In this document: positions 11,464 to 31,536 of the stretch, in pieces | Layout: each line of letters begins with the position of its first letter | Numbering within the stretch: the first letter of the stretch is position 1 | Assembly (NCBI GenBank): GCA_009746045.1 | Contig: RPFO01000090.1 | Location: 1,228,025 to 1,292,024, forward strand | Direction: 5' to 3' | Length of the DNA: 64,000 nucleotides | Source of the DNA: Mesostigma viride | Taxonomy: Eukaryota > Streptophyta > Mesostigmatophyceae > Mesostigmatales > Mesostigmataceae | Notes under the pieces: model-generated | What the model was told of the DNA's origin: nothing | Seen by the model: only the letters and a program-made list of their open reading frames with translations | The model's database searches: none | Translations under genes and position numbers: made by a program

Positions 11464-12859
11464 ACACAAGGCCAACATGCATGCACATCGATCGACATCA
11501 ATATCCGCGCCTCCACAAATCCGTTCCACGTACAAAGCAAAACGTAATGCGGGCAGTACACAAGCAGGAGCCCTTGGTTCAAACCCACATGGTTCAAGTC
11601 CTATGCACAATCTTCAGCTAGTGTTCGGCACATAACATGAAAATTGCGCAGCAGTGTTTCCAATAATACAAAATCCCACAATACCAAGGTAACACAAAGA
11701 CAGCAAGCAAGCATCAAAATTGAACCCCACAACGGACTGTGCCAGACTAGGGGAAACCAGCGAGTATCTAAGACGCAATGCCAGGTCTTGCAAGGCTGGC
11801 CATTCTTTGATGTGTCAGTGGAGCATTTCACGTTCGCATAGTCCCGGCAACTGTTTAGCATAACAATATGGATTAGGTGTCGCCTTTCAAGTTTCTGTGT
11901 GAAGTCCCAGCATTTCAGCATCTGCAGCCATGTTGCTCATGACTTCCGAGCCCTTGGAGCCATTCCACCGGTGGCGGCTCTGCGTCGTTTTGCCTGGCGC
12001 GCGCATTCAAAAAGCAGCAAAGTGCACAAGCCAAACTTGCAGGAAATTTTGGCATAAGCCGCATAAAACCATATCAAGGAGGGCAGGCCTGAAATTGCGT
12101 GCTGGAATTATGAAGGGTGGGACCGCTGGTAAACAAACGGAAGCCGTGAAACAAAGCCTGCTTCGCTACACTCTCCCTGATGTATCCCGCGACAGGTTGG
12201 TCATCCCTGCTTACCAAACATGCCTCGGCCAGCTGCAAGTCCATTTTCTGGCAAGGCGACATACCTCCATCCAAAGGCACCTAAAAGACAATGCCTAGTA
12301 TCGAAACCCATTGATCCTCCAAATGGTTCATACCTCGGTGCTTGTGTCATGCCTGCTACCACACAGAGCAACGATCCCATGTGTGTACATGCGCCACCCC
12401 CTTGCTCAGATTTCCACACACCATACACATAACTCATGCTATGAACAAGGCAATACTAAGCACTGCACTGGTTGTCTCATTTTGAAGTGTTAAGAGTTGT
12501 GACACGATCATAAAGTTCCAGTATCTGTGCCAGCTTGCTCCTAGACATGGTAATTACCAGAGACACCACCCAGTTGTTTTAGCCTTGCTATACAAGACCA
12601 CACATTTTGTAACTCCTGCATCCCTGAAGCACTTAATCACTTTGCAGCTGCATCCCCCTCCCCTTGAATACAGTGGTTCCAAACACCCCCACGGGTACTA
12701 CTTTTAGAAGCTCTTCATTGACCTTGGCACTTACATAAACACTTCAACTGCCCCTTCGGACATTACCCTGGTGGCATCACATGAAACCACATGGCCACGC
12801 CCAATAAAACCAGACTGAACACCACCACCGGGATCCCAAATTCACATCCAATTTGCCTC
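11464..12859. other. Intergenic / NBS1 3' flank, nothing recognised
   Basis: Between the LINE tail and the last readable NBS1 exon I see no coding or RNA gene. The region may contain the NBS1 3' untranslated region or an unrecognised short terminal exon, since a GTAGGC donor-like site ends the last aligned exon at 12911. Confidence 0.5.
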
Positions 12860-15800
12860 TTATATATGGACTTGGCATTTAAGCCCTGTGTTGGCTACTC
12901 CCCAGCCTACCTGGTCCTGCCCCGCGGCTTGGAACATGTCCTCTGCCTCCTCCTCTTCTGCCGCCATCTGCATCTCTCGCCGCCGCGTGGCTGCGTACTC
13001 ATCCTCCAGCGTGCGGTCCCTGCGGGTGGCCGTAACGATACAGAAACACATGTTAATATTTTAAGTACCTTAGCCTAGAGAGAAAAAAAATGTCTAGGCC
13101 CAAACAAATGCGCGTAACCTGACGTCAATGGTAAGAGTCAGGTTATGAAAGAAGGGGAACAACTTGACTCCTCTCAGCCATCCCTACGGCTCCTGCAGGA
13201 GCAGTTGCTCCAGCTCCTGCGGGCGTCTCCTTGCCAGGGTTGATGCGCAGAATATCGTGACGGCCCTTCCTGGAAACCACACTGGCATGCCACCCTCCGC
13301 ATTAGAAAGCACAAAGGAGACAACTTCCAAGCTCCAAACCGCCCACTACCGGGCCCTGATGATGGCCCCCAGTGACAACAGCGACATTAACGCCCACGTT
13401 GACCACCACATTTTAACACACGCATTGACAGCCACACTAGCAACCACATTAATCAATGACCGGTCACACTGCCCACATTAGGGAACAGCCCCATGCGACG
13501 GAATAGGATACTCACTTGTACGTGTCGTCCTCAAACGGGATCATGATGGAGAAATCATTGCCGGGGCCGGCGACCGGCTGGACCTGCACGCACAACACAC
13601 AGGACATTCACAGCAGGGGGGTGGCAGTCGCCAAACAATAAAGCTTCAACCATTGGGTCCAATGAGCAGGCTGTACACTTGAGCAGGTTGTCTACTTGGT
13701 ACACATGGTGAGATTATAGTGTGCATAGTTCTTGACGGGCAGCGCAAAGACTGTACCCACAGAGTACAGCACTCCACAGATGGCTACAAGAAACCAGCAG
13801 AAGTTCCATGACCCACTCAGGAATGTCCCCAGGCGCCCCTTTGCACCTTGGTATGAACAGACACTGGCAGACATCCCTACGCTCTCCTTGACGGCTGTTC
13901 CACGCTTCGAGAAGTTGAACTACCCATGCTTAAAGCTACCTTGGAAAAGGCCTTGAAGTTGCAGCCCACTTCGGGGTTCCCGTCATCTGCCGGAATGACC
14001 CCGCCACCCCCCGCGCCGCTGCCCCCGCTCCCCTCGCTCATATCCCTCGCCACCAGCTGCTCGTACACCACTGTGACGCCGCCCTCCACCTCCACCTCGT
14101 CCGCAAGCTCGCCGCCGCGCGTGCTCCCTGCGCCCCCCTGGGGGCTGGCGCTCCGTGCCAGCGGCAGCTTGTGTCGTCCGGAGCCATCTGCCGTCGCCAC
14201 CTGCCCGTCGTTCAGCTCATGTGACACCTTGGCCCAGCCCTCCTCGACCCCTTTCATGGCGAGGCGACTCCGGTCCAGTGGGTCCGCAGGCAAACCATTA
14301 TTACGGCTGCCATACGGCAATAACTGCTTCTTGGCCTGCCGCCGCGCATCCTCGGAATCCTCATGAGACCCTGCAGAGTGCGGCGAGACCGCAGCCACGG
14401 CGTCTCCCCCACTGTGCGGGGAGGCATCGGCAGAGCCCGCACTCAAATGCCCAACCTGGGCAGCCTCCCCCTCCCTGGGCCGCTTGAGGCTGCGGGAAAC
14501 GGGAGACAAGTTGCGTGACAGAAGCAGCAAGAGTTGAGGCGGACATGCCATGAGGGAGGCAGCAAGAGACATAGCCATGGAAACTGCAGGGGACGGCGGT
14601 GGAGACAGCAAGGGCAGCATACATTATTCATACACGTAGTCCCGTTGCTACAAATGGTCTTATTGCCGCTATATCTAAAGGGGTTGACTTGCAAAGCAGT
14701 AGTATGCAGCAGGGGTCTCTTGACTGCAGTAAACCAAGGGAAACGGCTATTCAGCCTGGAAGTGCAACACATGCTTGCAATGCAGCAACCTAGTTGGTGT
14801 GTGTAAAAACACCTTTATCCCTCGATTCTTATTGCATATATGTCAATTTCTTATGTATGTCCAATTCACCCCCCCCCCCCCTCTTCCCCCCCCAGTCCCC
14901 TACCGCCCCGCGTCACAGGGTCGCTCGAGACATCTCAAATCCCAAGCAGGCGCTCGCATAAGAGAATCTATGCATGCCCAAAACAACACCGTGAAACGGC
15001 AGCTGCATCACCAAAATAACACCATACCAGCTGCACGGCACCAAAATAACACCATACCTGCTGGATGGCTTGGGCGCGGCCGCCTGGCCCGTCACAGGAC
15101 TCTCATGGGTGCCCGCATCCTCACCCTCCGCCCCCACAGCCTTGCCCACACCACCGCCCCGGCTACCCCGGTGGTCGCGACCCGCGTCTGCCCCCTCCTC
15201 CATGCCCCCCTCGACGGGGCTGCGGTCACTAGCGAGCTCCGCGCCCCGTGCGCCAGCATTACCACCACGGCCAGCGCCGCTGCCTTGGTCACCACCAGGA
15301 CCCTCAACCCCCTTGCTGATCCCTGACGCGGGGTCCATGTCCATGCGGGGCGGCGTGACCGCCCATGGTGCCGTTCTCCGGCTCTTGGCGGAGGACTCGA
15401 GGGCCCCTGCGCCACTGACGACGGATGTGCGGCGGTCGGGGGCGCGCTCATCGCTGACCTCAGCGCTCTGGCCTGACACAAGCGAGGACGCACCAGCTGT
15501 CGCCGTGAGCGCCACGCTGTGCGTGTTGTTGTTGGCCGTCGTGGTCGTCGTGGTGGGCAGCGATGCGGGCGTGGTTTTCTTCTTGCACCCATCACCCACG
15601 TCCTGGGGGGTCACAGGGTGCTCTGGTGGTGGTGGTGGTGGTGGTGGTGGTGGTGGTGGTGGTGGTGGTGGTGGTGGTGGTGGTGGTGGTGGTGGTGGTG
15701 GTGGTGGTGCGGGGGGCAAGGGGGGGGAGGACACCGGGACGGCCGCGGGGCCACAGTATGTGACACAAACATGAGGACTGGAGTAGGGACAGAGAGCCAA

Positions 15801-18800
15801 GGTCTGCGACAGTTAAACATTTCACTCAGCTAGTCATATCGATGCTTCACCTAACCGCATGCAAACTTGTGGGTACACACATCACCAGGGGGTCTAAGTA
15901 ACCGCGTGAGCATGGGAGACTCGGGCAAGTGAGGGGAACAATGGAAGACACAGGGCATGGATGCACAACCATATCCCACTAGTCATGGAACAGAGGCACG
16001 CGTTACTATATACGACACGGCGGCATCCTCCCATGCCCCACTGCTTGCACTCACGTCGCGGCGGCACCTCGATGTCCTCGATGCGCCCGCTCACGACCGC
16101 CGCCACGATGCTGCGGTGGTCGGCCCAGCGCAGCGTGCGCACAAAGTCCCAGCTGGACGAGGGAAGCGCCGCGTCGGCCGCACCGCCCTGGTCCAGGAAC
16201 ACCAGCCGGCGCAGCGACGCGGGCGTCTCAATCGAGCTCTGAAGAGGCAGGTGATGGAGGGGCGGGTGACAGAAGAGGCGCAGGTGAGGGAAGAGGGGCG
16301 GGTGAGGGAAGAGGGCAGGTGAGGGAAGAGGGCAGGTAATGGAAGAGGGGCAGGTAATGGAAGAGGGGCAGGCGAGGGAAGAGGGGCAGGCGAGGGAAGA
16401 GGGGCAGGTAATGGAAGAGGGGCAGGTAACGGAAGAGGGGCAGGCGAGGGAAGAGGGGCAGGTAATGGAAGAGGGGCAGGTAATGGAAGAGGGGCAGGTA
16501 ATGGAAGAGGGGCAGGCGAGGGAAGAGGGGCAGGTAATGGAAGAGGGGCAGGCGAGGGAAGAGGGGCAGGTAATGGAAGAGGGGCAGGTAATGGAAGAGG
16601 GGCAGGTAATGGAAGAGGGGGCAGGTGAGCAAAGAGGGGCAGGTGATGGCAGAGGGACGGATAATGGAAGAGGGGCAGGTGAAGGAAGCGGCCAAGGGGG
16701 GCATCCATGGCTAGATGTGTGTGGGTTAGGTACGTGACCTTGGGACGTAGGCAAGGAAGTAGGGGGTTACGAATGCAAGTGGCACATTGTGGGGAGGGGG
16801 GAGGGTTGAGAGGGGAGGGGGGGCGCAGCAAGTGAGGGGCGGGGTATAATGGGTGGGTGGGTGCAAGAACGGGGGGGGGTCTAGCATGGGGCTACCACGA
16901 GATGGGGCAAAGTGCCACTGAAAGCATCACAACGATCACAAAGACAGGTCGGTGCGTGAGCATCACAATAAAAATCAAACTGCGTCACAACGGCATTCGA
17001 AACCACCCCATTGCACCAGCCAGCACGACACCCCGTGCTCACCCTCCTGCGGTTGGCCACCGTGTCCATGCTGCCGCCGCCCAGCTTGATGAAAGAGGCC
17101 AAGTCCGACTTGAACTGCGCGAAAACACAGCCACGTGATCGCATATGCGCGCACATAGGAATGCACAGGAACACATAGGAACACATGTAGACACAGAGCC
17201 GAGGAAAACAATTTCACAGGATGTGAGTTGATCAAGTTGAACCAGAGACGCAGGCAAACGGCCAGAGAGTTGCCACAAAGAAACTAAAAACCATGAGAAT
17301 AATGGAAAGGCGTGTAATATGGAAAACGACATCGGCAGCCCAGCTCCCCCTGGGGAATAAATGAGCACACAAAGAGCTTCATGCCACTCCCCATTGTGGA
17401 GGGAAAACAACTGGCTCACGATTCTTCGCTCACGAAAGAAACGGCCAAGACTTGAAGTGGCAAATGCCTGTTGAACAAGTGCCAGAGCATACCAATGACG
17501 GTCGATACCGCCAAAAGGAACTCCACCTCACTGCAGCGCCCGTGACCTTACCAGTGCATCGTCCGCACAGAGGAAGATAAGGTTCTTGAACAGCATGCGG
17601 CGCGCATCGGTCTTGCCCAGGTGCACGATGCCGCTGCCGAGGATGCTGGGCAGGCGCAGCGGGGGAAGAAAGCTGCGCACAGAGCACGAGTGCGGGTGGA
17701 GGGGGGGGATGCGCGTGCATAAGTGTGTGTGTGTGTGTGTGTGTGTTGTGAGAGGGGGAGGGGGGAGGGGGGAGGGGGCAGGGGGGGGGGGGGGGGGGGA
17801 GGGAGGGAGGGAGGGAGGGAGGGAGGGAGGGAGGGAGGGAGGGAGGGAGGGAGGGAGGGAGGGAGGGAGGAGGGAGGGAGGGAGGGAGGGAGGGAGGGAG
17901 GGAGGGAGGGAGGGAGGGAGGGAGGGAGGGAGGGAGGAGGGAGGGAGGAGGGAGGGAGGGAGGGAGGGAGGGAGGGAGGGGGGGAGGGAGGGAGGGGGGT
18001 GGGAGAGCAGGGTAGGGGTAGGGGGGGGGGGCTTTTTTTCATGCGTCTGATAGGATGCAAGCATGCGGACATACAAATATGATTGTAAAGGCAAATTGAA
18101 CAATTACCTTTTTACTAACACATAGGGTAAAACAGAGAAACATCATACATTGGCCTCATCCTGGCACAAGCGATCCACTGTGGGCCACGTTAAACATCTC
18201 GCACGGGCTGCACAAGGGTGGGCGTATAACAGCTGGCACGAACACAGTACAACACCAACAAAAGGGCACACAACCAATCACTTACTCGTCAACCGATGGA
18301 GGCGGAGCAAACGTGCTGCGTGCCCGCAGCGCCTGTTGGGACGGCAAAGAAGAGAGCATGAAACCAGCAGGCAGACCCATGAACGCACGGACAGGCAGGC
18401 AGCACACCGGCTTAGTTTAGGGTTTAGGGTTTGCCGCACTCAATACCGGACCGTCGCGGCAGGAGAAAGACCCTGCTCATGCTGCGACTGTAGAACAGAG
18501 CAAAGCAACGGCAAAGGAACTTAAGGGTGGGGTATAACCACAACAAGATTGTACTACGCTTAACGCCCCATTCCCCTTCCCTCCGATTCCATCTGCCCAT
18601 CTGCCCATTCGCCCAACGCCCTGTCTCCCTCAGCCCCCCGCACCCCCATGCCCCATCGCCCTGTCACCCCTGTCATCCCCCCCCCCCCCCCCCCCCTTCC
18701 CCCCCTCCCCCCATCCCTTCACCCCCCCATGCGGTGCCCGCACCTCCTTCCCTCTCCCCACGCACCTCGAGCCATGCGGTGCTGAGCAGCGGTGTACCGG

Positions 18801-21800
18801 TGGCCAGCGCGCACAGCATCTCGTGCGTGAGCTCCATGGTGGGCCGCGCAAACATGTGGGTCACCCGCGGCTGCCACTCGGAGATGACATGGAAGCCTGG
18901 GACAAGCGTGCGCACGAGCACGCGCGTAGTAGTAAGAGGGGGAGAAAAAAATCACGTGAGTTTGTGAAGGCAGTGATAAGCTTGCGCAAAGGTGAGCCAA
19001 GCCGCCAAGCCAAGGAAAATACATGCACCAAGGAAGAAAGGAGCCCATATGCATGCACAATTTACATCGAGGCCCATGCAGCCTGGAAGTAAAGCAAGGC
19101 TGAAGGCACGCCAGCCGCAAAATATGCAACACAAAAACATACCTGTACAGGGGGGACCATGTTGACACCTCAGGGGTATGATAGCATTGGTATTTGTACC
19201 ACCGAACTAGGGAGCAAACTATATTTTTCAAACACACACACAACACTATATCTTTCAAACATGAAAGTTAGTCCATACAGGACCCACCACCACCCCACCC
19301 AACCTCAGCACCTGCATGGCTACGGAAGCTATAACCACCCCATCCTGCATGCCCAGCCCACCCAGCCTCGCCTCATGCTTAAGAACCTCACACCTCCCCG
19401 CTGACTCCACCCCCCAGTACACGGTCCACCCCCAAGCACACGGCAGTGCCAAGGTTGCAAAGGGGCTGCCTACATGCGGTCATGCATAATGTTGGATTAC
19501 CTGTCTCACTTACCATAAGTTGCCCAACTCTTAAGGCACTTGGTGAGCACCAAGACCATCCACGTCGGCACAACGTGGGAGAGGGGGACGGATACAGCGA
19601 GCGCAGACGTGGCTCGCGTGAAATATCATACAACAAAGCGTGCCACCCAGCAAAGTACTTGTTGTAACACCGACAAGCAACATCAGATTAAATATCTGGG
19701 GGCACCCGCAGTATCGCAACAAGAATCACAACATTGCCACACACAAAAAAAACCATTGTCCTCTCATGTTAAGGACAGGTAGAGGCACACCGTGGCATCT
19801 TCAGCTTTAAAAACTCCTATTTTTTAAAGGAGTTCTCACGGTAACAACCAGTTTTGCCAGCTAGAATTAGGTTTGCAACTTTTTTTGGTCCTCCTGGAAA
19901 GTTGCGAAGTGCGATTCTTGTTGCGATACTGCGGGTGCCGCCTGTAAGCATTTACCAAGTACATGTGGGAAGCATTCTCAATTGTAGAATGCAAAAGAAA
20001 AAACAGAGTGAAACAGGAGTATTAAGTTGGCGGGAACATAGCAAAATGGGAAAGAGGGGGGGGGGAGGTGGCGAGTATGGGGTGGGGACTGATAGCGAGT
20101 GTGCACTATCACGAGCATGGACTGTCACAAACCTTGGGACAGAGCAGTGTCAACTGCCTTTTCTTTTTCTTCCTTGATTAGGCCCGCCACACACAGGACC
20201 ATGGGCTCATACAGCACGCTGTGGCAGGCAACAACAAGGTACAGCAGACCAAGGCGATGGCATACACGATTGACTTAGAAGGCATCAACATACAAGAGAA
20301 TGAAGGCAAGCTGCCATTAAGAAAAACAGAAACCATCTCTGCCCTCCCCATTTCCTAAGGGAGACTAACTGCTGCGTGATTTCACTGCAGCATCTGCAAA
20401 GCGTGTGTGAGACTAAGCCATCTCCAAATCTTCTCTCCCCTCATGACCAAGTAAGTGCTGCAAACCAACGTCGTCTTCAACAGGCACGATTTGAACATCT
20501 TCGCTAATGGCTGGCGACTTATACCTAAAATTTAAAAATGCCCCTTGCAGTTGAGCAATCGCTATGGGTTTCGAAAAAGTACCCATGCAATGCATTGCAT
20601 AACCCACAAGTATGCATGCCAACAGCTTTAGTTTGGTCCACGAAGAGGGACTAATAAAAAGTTGGCAAAAAGGCCCAGCCTTGGGGATAGCAACACCCAG
20701 CTCTTAAAAGTTTATGCTTCATACTGGACTATATATCTACCCACAAAATATATGTATATAGTTTGACTATCACTTAATTTGGCTGTTTGCCAAGCCATTG
20801 GCTAACTCAGTCCTTCTATGCACTGTCCCAAACATACATAGCCTATCATTGATGCTCAACATACATCAATATGCACAGAAAATATTTGCCCAACCGTCAA
20901 ACTGCTTCCAGCAATGTCAAGGAAACAAACCAATCCCTGCCGCTCCGAACAGATGCAAAATGCAAGAGAATTCCCTTGATGACCAAAACACATGCTTCTC
21001 TTCTGATTGTTACTCATTTGACTAATGCCTTGCGTAGCAGTAATGAACCAACTATTCCAGGGTCTGCCTCTCAGACCCATAAGCTGATTGTGATTGCGAA
21101 TCCTGAACAAAAACACGAGGAATCAGATCAACTCGAAATTTTCCTGGTGCTGGCTAGGCGGCTATGTGCTTCAAGCCTGCCGTTTTAGTAGGTTCATGAC
21201 ATAAAAAAATTCAACCAAACCTGCCGTTTTAGTAGGTTCATGACCAAAAAAATTCAACCAAAACGGCATATACAAGAAAACAACCTTCACGACTGAGACT
21301 TACTTGATCATTTTTTTTTTCAATGACCTTCAAAACTATCATTAGACATGTATGTGGCAGTGCATTGAATATCCTGCATAGACAATATCCCAACACTTGC
21401 AGCATTATGCCGGCAACGAACCTGTATTCTGTGTTGCTGATGCCGAATGTGATCGTGTCGCCGTTTTGCAACTCCGTCACACTGCCTTGCTGAGAAACAA
21501 TGACCCCATTCCGCTTCACAAATGTCCCAAATTTGGAAAGATCTTTGATGCAGATAGAAACAATCGCAGAAGGGTCGCCAACTTGTTCAGGCGTCAGGCT
21601 TCCCACCCGGATCTCTGCGTGCTTCCTTGACACTGAACGGTCTGCATGAATCTCGATGTCGCAATCTGAGGAGACACACACAAAATAGAAACAAATTAAA
21701 GCGCGGCGCCTTTATCACTGCCCGAAACGAGTGCCATGAACAACTTCCATGCAACGCTATTGAAATGCAAAACGGCATGATGACGACGAACTGCGAGAAC

Positions 21801-22037
21801 ATATTATCGTACCTTTTCGTCCTAGAAGAAGCTGTTTCCCCGTGGTTGAATCCAGGTACCATAGCGCTGCAAACACACAAAAAAATAAAATTGCGATAAG
21901 ATTTATATATATATATATATTCATAAACACCAAAAACACAAAAAATAATGTCATAGGTACAGGAGCCTACAACTTTCCTGCAACTTACTTTGCCCTCTGG
22001 TCGGCCCGACACTTCCCACAGTCGTAAGCGTCCACAT
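12860..22037 (-). CDS. NBS1: Nibrin / NBS1, MRN complex subunit
   Basis: NBS1 anchors MRE11-RAD50 at DNA breaks and activates ATM. Thirteen exons join in frame: 21989-22037, 21813-21866, 21422-21665, 20448-20524, 18766-18896, 18286-18332, 17552-17672, 17043-17114, 16055-16238, 15058-15622, 13940-14489, 13516-13583, 12911-13019 (757 codons). If the last exon is not spliced, it reads on to a stop at 12860. N-terminus MWTL, then an FHA domain ([31 protein letters not shown]). BRCT1: [32 protein letters not shown]2: [34 protein letters not shown] low-complexity linker follows. The C-terminus has [28 protein letters not shown] and the acidic EEEEAEDMF motif, in the order of plant NBS1. The start MW fits the family; an upstream in-frame Met at 22217 is less likely. 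The exon 10 start (in the CCA repeat) is the least certain junction. Confidence 0.92.
14985..15062 (-). repeat. Three tandem copies of the NBS1 exon 10 splice donor
   Basis: Minus strand: the exon end cagcag|gtatggtgttattttgg is followed by cagctggtatggtgttattttgg and by a third decayed copy, cagctg...cacggtgttgttttggg. Spacing is about 25-30 bp. Only the first donor keeps the reading frame to exon 11. Confidence 0.85.
15625..15708. repeat. (GGT)28 microsatellite at the NBS1 exon 10 acceptor
   Basis: On the gene strand this is (ACC)n ending ...accaccag. I place the acceptor right at its end (exon starts 15622), because only this phase joins exon 9. Coding-frame readings through it (poly-Pro, poly-His or poly-Thr) are then spurious. 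Confidence 0.85.
16290..16720. repeat. Minisatellite of the NBS1 exon 9 acceptor tract
   Basis: About 25 copies of a 17-18 bp unit, on the gene strand ctgcccctcttccattac with ctcg/atta variants. The real acceptor at 16239 reads cacctgcctcttcag, which matches the unit, so the array looks like an amplified polypyrimidine tract. Confidence 0.85.
17725..18000. repeat. (GT)n plus (GGGA)n microsatellite in NBS1 intron
   Basis: (GT)n at 17724-17747, then G-rich sequence, then about 200 bp of GGGA units with occasional 3-bp units. It lies in the intron between exons 6 and 7. On the gene strand it is a long pyrimidine tract upstream of the exon 7 acceptor. Confidence 0.95.
21179..21268. repeat. Tandem duplication in NBS1 intron 3
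   Basis: The sequence cctgccgttttagtaggttc followed by atgac, an A run and ttcaaccaaa occurs twice in a row with about 44-bp spacing. It lies downstream of the FHA exon in the intron. Confidence 0.85.
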
Positions 22038-23259
22038 GGCAGCCACCACAGCCTGTTTTGCGAAGTAAACAAACTCTAGTTTACTATAATAATCTCTGGC
22101 GATGTCCTGCTGGAAGGGGGTCGAAATTGCCCCCCAAAGCAAAGCGAGCTTTTCGATAAATTCAGGTGCGGAGCCCGGTAAATCATAACCGTTGCAGAAG
22201 GTCCTCAACAAACGCACCTACGCATGAGGAAATCAGCTTAATCCCAAGCTTTCCAGTGAAAAAAATTCTGTTTCCTGCCTGCTGTCAGTACGTTCAACGT
22301 TGTGGGCCTAGTCCTGCCAACAGTGCAAAGCCCTCGCTGCCACCAAATTATGGTGATGGCGCCCGTTGCTAGGTCATCGGGGAAATAGGTTAAATGCGGT
22401 GGATTGCGCCTTACCGCAGCTCCTAACTGGCATGAGGTATGTCCGTATGTGGCCAGTGGCATATCCCCCGGACGCTGCTCAGTCCTTCGAACTGCGAGCG
22501 GTCTTCGAGGTCGTTCGGAACCCGCCCTGTATGCCCTCGACCAACCAAATACTAGGCGGCTGCCTTCTTTCAAACTGTGGACTGACGGCACGTGGCCCGT
22601 AGGACCTCCAAGGCTCCAACACATAGGCTTGAAAATGCCTGACTGTGACAGTGTGAACAGTGTGACTCCACTGTTGACAACTTCAAAGCATGAAAGCAAA
22701 GTTGAAGTTTGCAGGCGAAGGCTTGAAAAGGGACACGTCATGCATGCATCTGAGTGGTCAGCCGCTGGGCGCTGCCGCGGTATGTACAGTACTAGATGTA
22801 CATTGTACAGCGCGCCGCGCCGCGCGGCGTGTCCTATTCGCGGGAGACGCTGAGCTGGCTGGCTCCAGCTCAGCCAGGCGCCAGGCCGCGACGCGACGCC
22901 TTGCCGCTCTGTTGTTGTTGTTGTTGTTGTTGGCTTGTTGTTGTTTGTTGTTGTTGCTCACGCCGGGTCCGACCAAGTAGCGCCGTTACCGAGCACGACG
23001 GAACCCTAACGGTTAGTGGTCTTGGTCAATGGCAATACCAGTCCTAACTGCGGGATCCTAGACTGGGCGAGATATGGCAGTGTGATAATGATTACACAAG
23101 CATATTCGGGCAGACTTGCTGTTGGTTTTCTCTCCGTTCGGGGCCCCACGCTCCCCCTCGCTAGGCCTCACGTCATGGTTCACATGGCGAAGGAGATTTA
23201 GCTCCGCATTAACTAATCGTTTAACGGAGGTTTGTATACACTTTTTAAACCCATCCACA
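22038..23259. other. Divergent intergenic region between NBS1 and the M23 peptidase gene
   Basis: The two genes start about 1.2 kb apart on opposite strands, so both promoters must lie here. I see no clear TATA box. A (GTT)n run sits at 22909-22955, and a palindromic GC patch (cgcgccgcgccgcgcggcg) near 22808. An ATG at 23116, in frame with the peptidase, could extend that protein by 48 residues. Confidence 0.55.
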
Positions 23260-31530
<8,271 letters not shown>

Positions 31531-31536
31531 GGGGGA

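Noticed and set aside
15519-15833. Histidine-, proline- or tryptophan-rich frames over (GGT)n
   Set aside because: The repeat is best explained as the acceptor tract before NBS1 exon 10; only the downstream sequence keeps frame with exon 9.
22037-22217. Upstream in-frame Met for NBS1 at 22217
   Set aside because: It would add 60 residues not expected at the NBS1 N-terminus; MW at 22037 matches the family start next to the FHA domain.
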